DNA from: an uncultured Oscillospiraceae bacterium
GTDB lineage: Bacteria; Bacillota_A; Clostridia; Oscillospirales; Acutalibacteraceae
Assembly (NCBI GenBank): GCA_900554165.1
Contig: USGR01000018.1
Span: 1-10,682 of the forward strand
Direction of reading: 5' to 3'
DNA: 10,682 nucleotides
In this document: in pieces, positions 6,944-10,682 of the stretch
Numbering within the stretch: position 1 is the first letter of the stretch
Layout of the letters: the number at the start of each line of letters is the position of its first letter
Made by a program: the position numbers and the translations under genes
The notes under the pieces: generated by a model
Databases searched by the model: none
What the model was told of the DNA's origin: nothing
What the model saw: only the letters and a program-made list of their open reading frames with translations

Positions 6944-9547
6944 TTATTCTCCTCGTTTTGCTCTAAGTTTGCCGGACATTGCCATTGCTCCGACCATTCC
7001 CGCAGCAGCCGTTATAATAAGCAGCATAACAGCAGTCATGGAGTTATCTCCGGTTTGCGGATTTTTTGAATCAGCCGCAGTGCTTCCCTTCTCTACCAGC
7101 GCGTACTGGCTAAAGCTCTTGGCAACAACTACATAATATCCGTTTTCCGCCTTGCCGCTTATAAGAGTTTTGCTTCCATCATCATTTATGCGATAAAGCG
7201 CTACTTTACCCGCGTCATATCCATCCGGAATCGGATAGCTTACTTCTACAGTTCCGTTTGGCTGTACCTCTTTACCGGAAGCGTCAACAAAGTGTATTTC
7301 GTAGAGCTTAAATTTCTTGCCTACATCGCTCAGTGCTGAAGCGGCCTTGCTGTAATCACTTCCAGAGATTATTTCGTTAACGACAAGACGCACTCTTTCC
7401 TCAAACACGCCCTCGTCAGTGCTTACTTTTACACCCGTAGCCATATCTGTAATATCAACTGCCGGAGACAGTTTTATATTGTCATCTGATACAAAATCGT
7501 CCTCATCAGCAGCTGCCAGTGTGGACCAGTCAAGCTTAAGAAGAACATCTTGATCGCCTGTACCCGCAGAAATATCTTCCATTACCGGAACGTATACATG
7601 CAGCGGCACATATCCGTCGGTATCGTTAAGAGCATCATCTACCAGCGGAAATTTTATCAAGTCAGGGTATTTTATTCCCTCCGAAGAGCCGCCGGCCTGA
7701 TTAAACTCGTCAATTACATCGCTTCCGTCAGCGTTTTTCTGCGTTGACAGTACCTCAGCCAATATGCGTGTTCCGCTTACAGTGCCATATTGACCGAAAA
7801 TATATCCGTTATCATAATAAGAAAGTTCGGCAAGATATCCGAATCTATTTAAGTAGTGCAGTCCTTTAAAGTCCATTGTAATATAATATTTGCCGTCTTC
7901 TACCGTGAGCTTTATTGTATGATTTATAGCGTCATTGCTCATAGATTTCTCTTCACGGTTCATTTTTATCATTTCGCCGTAAACTGAGTATATTCCATCT
8001 TCAAGATTAAGCCTGTCAAGTTTTCCGTCCTTTACAAGTCCGTCAATTGCATCCTGTAATTCATCTAACCTCGTATTTATATTCGCCTGGCTGGCATTAA
8101 GGTCGGACGCTGTAGCTTCAGCATTTGTAATCGCCGTTTGCAGCGCATTCCATGAATCAGCAGTATATCCGTCTTTTTCCATGCTTTTTGCTTCGTCAAT
8201 TAAAGCGTTAAGCTCAGAAATGTCCGCACGCTCTACAAGTGCATTCATAGCCTCTGTCAAATCATTTACCGCTGTTGTAACATCAGAAACCGATGCATTG
8301 TCATCATTTTGTACATTCTTTGCCGCAGTGAGCTTAGTTGAAAACTCTATCCAACTGTTTGGCGTATAATCGTCTTCTGCCTTGGCTTCAGCCTCTGTTA
8401 TAAGTGTATTAAGTGATGATTTGTCGCCTTTCTCTTCCAAAGCGTTTACAGCGTCTGTGAGCTTCTTGGAGAGCTTCTTCTGCTCTTCATCAGTAAATTC
8501 TTTCTGATTGAGTATAGGGGTTTTATTAAAGCCTGTTCCGGTAAGTTCAAGGTCCCGAGACGGCCATATGTTTGAAAGTGTCTCCTTAACCTCTGATATG
8601 GCAGTCTGTAAAGCTTTATAAGAGCTGTCTGTATAGTTGCCTTTCTCAATCTCTGATGCGAGATACATCTGATACTGAACATTTCCCTCAGGATTGTCTA
8701 CTTTTTCAAGTGAGGTCCAGTCAACCTGCATTCTGGCATATTGGTCTCCTGATGTAATTGATATTGCACCCATTACAGGGACAAATACATGTACATATGC
8801 CGCTTGATTTATGCCCCACTCAGTATAATTATCCGGTAAATCTCCCACTCCGTCTATTGTTATAGGGGTTACGTCCAAAGCTAAAACATGGGAATACGGA
8901 TGGTTTACTATATCCACCAAAATTGCTTCGTCGCGGCCATACTGTCCGGCTGGCCGAGTCATGGTAGAAGGGTCGCTTCCATCAAAGGCGCTTTCAGAAT
9001 TTGGGTCGTTGAAAGGGTCATAAACGACTTCACCATCAACAGTCCTGTGCTCCGCAATTACCGTTGCTGGAGTATATGTTGAATAATCGTCTATCGGTGA
9101 AAGCTTCCACGCCGTTGTCGTCACAGATTCGAGCTCCATCATGAATCCGTACATGCCAAGATAACCCATAGGCATAAATTCAACAATAGCGGTCGCTTTT
9201 CCACCTTCAATTACTATCATCTGACGGTAATCAGTGTCTTCGGGGTGTTTGCTGAGGAAGTCGTCGCTGCCTCTCAGCGCGGCATTTCCCATTGAGTTTC
9301 TGCCGGTGCTTTCAGAATGCTTAAGATTAATTTTTGCATAGTATAGTCCATCCTCAACCGGCACTTTTAGCTGAGTAACTGCAGAAGCGCCGTCAGGCAG
9401 GCTATCATTAGACGTACTGCCATCATTGCTCTGAGTAGTAATCGCCGCCGATGCAAGCAGGCTCCAAATTCCCATACTTAAAAATATCGCCGCCGCTAGC
9501 AGAAGCGACAAACCGCATTTTATCCAATTTCTTTTTGCAGAAATCAT
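6944..9547 (-). CDS. Cell-wall-anchored NEAT-FIVAR-NEAT heme receptor (Shr-like role), 867 aa
   Basis: The probable outermost heme or hemoprotein receptor. Order of parts: signal peptide 1-34 (ASA cleavage site); NEAT 1 at about 65-280 (DGLYY at 66-70, SMGN at 85-88, VPVM at 256-259); three FIVAR-like helical modules at about 298-372, 375-438 and 442-506; NEAT 2 at about 515-677 (DGIYS at 517-521, SMSND at 535-539, VPVM at 653-656); a beta-rich domain at about 700-820 common in clostridial surface proteins; sorting signal NPQTG at 829-833; membrane helix and basic tail KLRAKRGE. Both NEAT domains end in a similar segment (VPVM, GDQ, DW) and are longer than the usual 120 residues. The classical YxxxY heme-ligating motif is missing. 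It differs from streptococcal Shr in lacking recognisable HTR regions. The start at 9547 has GGGAGG about 12 bases upstream. It is first in the operon. Confidence 0.9.
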   Translation of the reverse strand: MISAKRNWIKCGLSLLLAAAIFLSMGIWSLLASAAITTQSNDGSTSNDSLPDGASAVTQLKVPVEDGLYYAKINLKHSESTGRNSMGNAALRGSDDFLSKHPEDTDYRQMIVIEGGKATAIVEFMPMGYLGMYGFMMELESVTTTAWKLSPIDDYSTYTPATVIAEHRTVDGEVVYDPFNDPNSESAFDGSDPSTMTRPAGQYGRDEAILVDIVNHPYSHVLALDVTPITIDGVGDLPDNYTEWGINQAAYVHVFVPVMGAISITSGDQYARMQVDWTSLEKVDNPEGNVQYQMYLASEIEKGNYTDSSYKALQTAISEVKETLSNIWPSRDLELTGTGFNKTPILNQKEFTDEEQKKLSKKLTDAVNALEEKGDKSSLNTLITEAEAKAEDDYTPNSWIEFSTKLTAAKNVQNDDNASVSDVTTAVNDLTEAMNALVERADISELNALIDEAKSMEKDGYTADSWNALQTAITNAEATASDLNASQANINTRLDELQDAIDGLVKDGKLDRLNLEDGIYSVYGEMIKMNREEKSMSNDAINHTIKLTVEDGKYYITMDFKGLHYLNRFGYLAELSYYDNGYIFGQYGTVSGTRILAEVLSTQKNADGSDVIDEFNQAGGSSEGIKYPDLIKFPLVDDALNDTDGYVPLHVYVPVMEDISAGTGDQDVLLKLDWSTLAAADEDDFVSDDNIKLSPAVDITDMATGVKVSTDEGVFEERVRLVVNEIISGSDYSKAASALSDVGKKFKLYEIHFVDASGKEVQPNGTVEVSYPIPDGYDAGKVALYRINDDGSKTLISGKAENGYYVVVAKSFSQYALVEKGSTAADSKNPQTGDNSMTAVMLLIITAAAGMVGAMAMSGKLRAKRGE

Positions 9548-9590
9548 ATTTATTAATTTCCTCCCTTTAATATTAATTAAACTTTACATA

Positions 9591-9608
9591 AGTTAGATTG
9601 AACTAACT
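9591..9608. promoter_or_regulatory. Operator candidate 1: AGTTAG-N6-CTAACT
   Basis: A perfect inverted repeat with 6-bp arms and a 6-bp spacer (ATTGAA), followed by CA. It lies 44 bp before the receptor start, within the leader. The same arms, spacer length and CA flank recur at 9750-9767. The arms resemble the TTAG/CTAA cores of DtxR-family boxes, though with wider spacing than the DtxR consensus. Candidate binders are the DtxR-family protein (2835-3206) or the NEAT-fused regulator (9958-10682). Confidence 0.6.
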
Positions 9609-9625
9609 CATAGTTTTAAAATAAT

Positions 9626-9639
9626 GCCGGAAATCCGGC
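9626..9639 (-). other. Short GC-rich hairpin in the receptor leader
   Basis: The palindrome GCCGGATTTCCGGC (minus strand) can form a 5-bp stem with a 4-base loop and is followed by ATTATTTT, a weak U-rich run. A GGAGGG lies about 25 bases before it. It could be a weak attenuator or a stability hairpin. No known riboswitch class was recognised. Confidence 0.3.
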
Positions 9640-9669
9640 CGTAAGCTTTGCCGATAGCCCTCCTTTAAT

Positions 9670-9693
9670 AATTTTTGTCTGAAAGCAAAAATT
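9670..9693 (-). repeat. 8-bp perfect inverted repeat in the receptor leader
   Basis: AATTTTTG and CAAAAATT arms surround an 8-base loop. If promoter B (-10 at 9707-9712) is used, this hairpin would sit right at the 5' end of the mRNA, where such stems often protect transcripts. It is AT-only apart from one pair, so chance cannot be excluded. Confidence 0.35.
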
Positions 9694-9706
9694 TTCTCTG
9701 CTCTCC

Positions 9707-9735
9707 GTTATATGCTTTGTTTTTTATGGAAACAA
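9707..9735 (-). promoter_or_regulatory. Promoter candidate B for the heme operon
   Basis: Minus strand: -35 TTGTTT (9730-9735), 17-bp spacer, -10 TATAAC (9707-9712). The -10 matches sigma-A consensus at five of six positions, the -35 only at three. Operator 2 (9750-9767) lies about 15 bp upstream of the -35 and operator 1 about 100 bp downstream of the -10. Transcription would start near 9700, giving a leader of about 150 bases. Confidence 0.35.
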
Positions 9736-9749
9736 TAACCGCAATATTT

Positions 9750-9767
9750 AGTTAGCAATTACTAACT
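9750..9767. promoter_or_regulatory. Operator candidate 2: AGTTAG-N6-CTAACT
   Basis: A second copy of the inverted repeat at 9591-9608, with identical arms, a different 6-bp spacer (CAATTA) and the same CA after the right arm. The 6-bp spacing and conserved arms with an unrelated spacer argue for a protein-binding site rather than a simple duplication. On the minus strand it begins inside a TTGAGT that could itself act as a -35 element. Confidence 0.6.
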
Positions 9768-9775
9768 CAAGATTT

Positions 9776-9798
9776 AAAAAAATACCCTTTAAAAGAGT
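9776..9798 (-). terminator. Weak intrinsic terminator candidate
   Basis: On the minus strand ACTCTT and AAGGGT can form a 6-bp stem with one G-T pair and a 3-base loop, followed two bases later by seven Ts. It could end transcripts from the NEAT-regulator gene (stop at 9958) before the receptor gene. The stem is weak, and on the plus strand a T run also follows the stem, so it might work both ways. Confidence 0.35.
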
Positions 9799-9816
9799 CA
9801 TTTTTAAACTTGCATT

Positions 9817-9845
9817 AGTATATCACCCTATAAAATATATGTAAA
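9817..9845 (-). promoter_or_regulatory. Promoter candidate A for the heme operon
   Basis: Minus strand: -35 TTTACA (9840-9845), 17-bp spacer, -10 TATACT (9817-9822). Each box matches sigma-A consensus at five of six positions with ideal spacing, the best match in the intergenic region. The start site would fall near 9810, upstream of both operators and of the weak terminator at 9776-9798, so either could act as a roadblock or attenuator. Confidence 0.45.
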
Positions 9846-9852
9846 TAGCTAT

Positions 9853-9874
9853 TTTGTTTCATTTTAGAAACAAA
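9853..9874. repeat. 8-bp perfect inverted repeat, TTTGTTTC / GAAACAAA
   Basis: Perfect 8-bp arms with a 6-base loop, 84 bp beyond the stop of the NEAT-regulator gene and just upstream of the promoter A -35. There is no T-tract on either side, so it is a poor terminator; a protein-binding site or mRNA 3'-end hairpin is possible. Confidence 0.35.
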
Positions 9875-9957
9875 CTCAATGTTTAAATCCGTAAAGCCTT
9901 TAACCTGCGAAATTGCAATGTGTTTCAGTTGTGTAACAAAAAATTTTACTTCTTTAG

Positions 9958-10682
9958 CTAAATAATTAATAGAGTAAATATTGCTGTACTTACCGGCATA
10001 TGTATAACTCCGGCACTACACTGCATTTTTAAGCAAACACTGCCGTGAAGCATTTTATCTCTTCCATTTCCCATCGATATAAACTGCAGAACATCGGCCG
10101 GCAGACAAATATATCTTCCCTCTTTTTTAGCATCAACAAACGTACTGTTGAACTTATACTGCAGTTTTTGTACCCTGCCGTCAATAATCATTCCGCTTTT
10201 TGCAGATGGAGCACTTACAGTTTTTATTGCAAGGTAAATTGTACCTATGTGATTTTTTATTACTAACTCACATGGATGCTCAAAGCCGTCGTTTCCCATA
10301 GATATATTGCTTCCGTTTTTTATATGTTCTCTATATATAACAAACGGGAAATAATAACTGCCGTCACTCATATTTTTACACAGCTCGGCACCGCTAAAAC
10401 CCTGCTTGTCAGCAAATATTTCTTTTATATATATACGTTCTCCCTGCTCCTGAATACGCTCGAAAAGTATATCGGAAAATCCAACTGACAGCATTGAAAT
10501 GGCATTGTCTCTCGCCTGTAGAGGAGGTAAATCCTGGTATTGCATATATCTCTGTACAATTTTTAGTCGTCTCTGATATTTTTCCGCAAGTCCTTTGCCG
10601 TAATCTGTAAGTACGGTTTTACGCGATTCAATTCTGTCTACTATACCCATTTTTTTAAAATTATCAAGCTGCCGTGTTATAA
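9958..10682 (-). CDS. DtxR-like winged-helix regulator fused to a NEAT-type heme domain (5' partial)
   Basis: The frame stays open to the window edge, and the codons before the ATG at 10650 (ITRQLDNFKK) continue a recognition helix, so that ATG is internal and the true start lies outside. Numbering from that Met: winged-helix wing and LTDYG at 14-18; dimerisation-type helices at about 20-70, collinear with DtxR proteins but lacking their metal-binding His residues (RRL where RRH is usual); then, from about 94 to 230, a NEAT-like domain with DGSYY at 96-100, SMGNDGF at 117-123, ELVIKN at 128-133, GTIYLAIKT at 136-144, QKLQY at 161-165 and VIHM at 215-218. DG-x-YY to SMGN spacing is 21 residues, against 19 and 18 in the two receptor NEAT domains. 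No signal peptide or membrane segment is seen in the visible part, and the helix-turn-helix implies a cytoplasmic protein. Likely role: a heme-responsive regulator of the adjacent operon. A MarR-type helix-turn-helix is the alternative for the N-terminal part. Confidence 0.7.
   Translation of the reverse strand, partial: ITRQLDNFKKMGIVDRIESRKTVLTDYGKGLAEKYQRRLKIVQRYMQYQDLPPLQARDNAISMLSVGFSDILFERIQEQGERIYIKEIFADKQGFSGAELCKNMSDGSYYFPFVIYREHIKNGSNISMGNDGFEHPCELVIKNHIGTIYLAIKTVSAPSAKSGMIIDGRVQKLQYKFNSTFVDAKKEGRYICLPADVLQFISMGNGRDKMLHGSVCLKMQCSAGVIHMPVSTAIFTLLII

Noticed and set aside
9630..9665. Resemblance of GGCAAAGCTTACGGCC (leader, minus strand) to part of a c-di-GMP-I riboswitch
   Set aside because: The GNRA-capped stem and second conserved half of that class are absent; only a short string looks similar.
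10259..10270. Third copy of ATTACTAACTCA inside the regulator gene
   Set aside because: It matches one half of operator 2 exactly, but the partner AGTTAG arm is missing and the bases encode conserved NEAT residues ELVI; treated as a half-site by chance.
10648..10650. ATG at 10650 as the start of the NEAT-fused regulator
   Set aside because: No ribosome binding site precedes it and the upstream codons continue a recognition helix (ITRQLDNFKK), so the gene must begin outside the window.
1..10682. CRISPR arrays, tRNA or rRNA genes, insertion sequences, phage or attachment sites
   Set aside because: No regularly spaced repeats, cloverleaf-like segments, transposase frames or terminal inverted repeats were seen on either strand.

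Overview
The window holds most of a heme-acquisition operon from a low-GC Gram-positive bacterium, most likely an anaerobic member of the Clostridia. The evidence is the strong AGGAGG-type ribosome binding sites, a Gram-positive lipoprotein, a NPQTG-type cell-wall sorting signal, NEAT and FIVAR surface domains, and a DtxR-family regulator. The genus cannot be fixed from the sequence. All recognised genes lie on the minus strand, so the operon reads from right to left.

Right edge (9958-10682): a 5'-truncated gene for a regulator. A DtxR-like winged-helix segment is followed directly by what reads as a NEAT heme-binding domain. NEAT domains are normally extracellular, so this looks like a cytoplasmic heme-sensing regulator, and it is the most unusual item here. 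A 410-bp intergenic region (9548-9957) follows. It carries two copies of an AGTTAG-N6-CTAACT inverted repeat (probable operators), two plausible sigma-A promoters, and several hairpins in a long leader.

Operon core (3231-9547): a large cell-wall receptor with two NEAT domains separated by three FIVAR-like modules; an Shp-type membrane-anchored heme relay protein; an IsdE/SiaA-type heme lipoprotein with both axial ligands conserved; a FecCD-type permease; and a FecE-type ATPase. This matches the Shr -> Shp -> SiaA/HtsA -> SiaBC relay known from Streptococcus pyogenes. Heme would be captured at the cell wall, handed to Shp at the outer membrane face, passed to the lipoprotein and imported.

Operon distal part (1-3206): a short DtxR-family regulator with altered metal ligands, a previously uncalled 44-residue single-pass membrane protein (2671-2805), and a CydD-like/CydC-like heterodimeric ABC pair. 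The second half-transporter is cut by the left edge after 314 codons. Spacing is tight: small overlaps at three junctions, and gaps of 3-29 bp elsewhere, except for a 127-bp gap after the lipoprotein gene. This suggests one transcription unit covering heme capture, import, local regulation and a further transport step.
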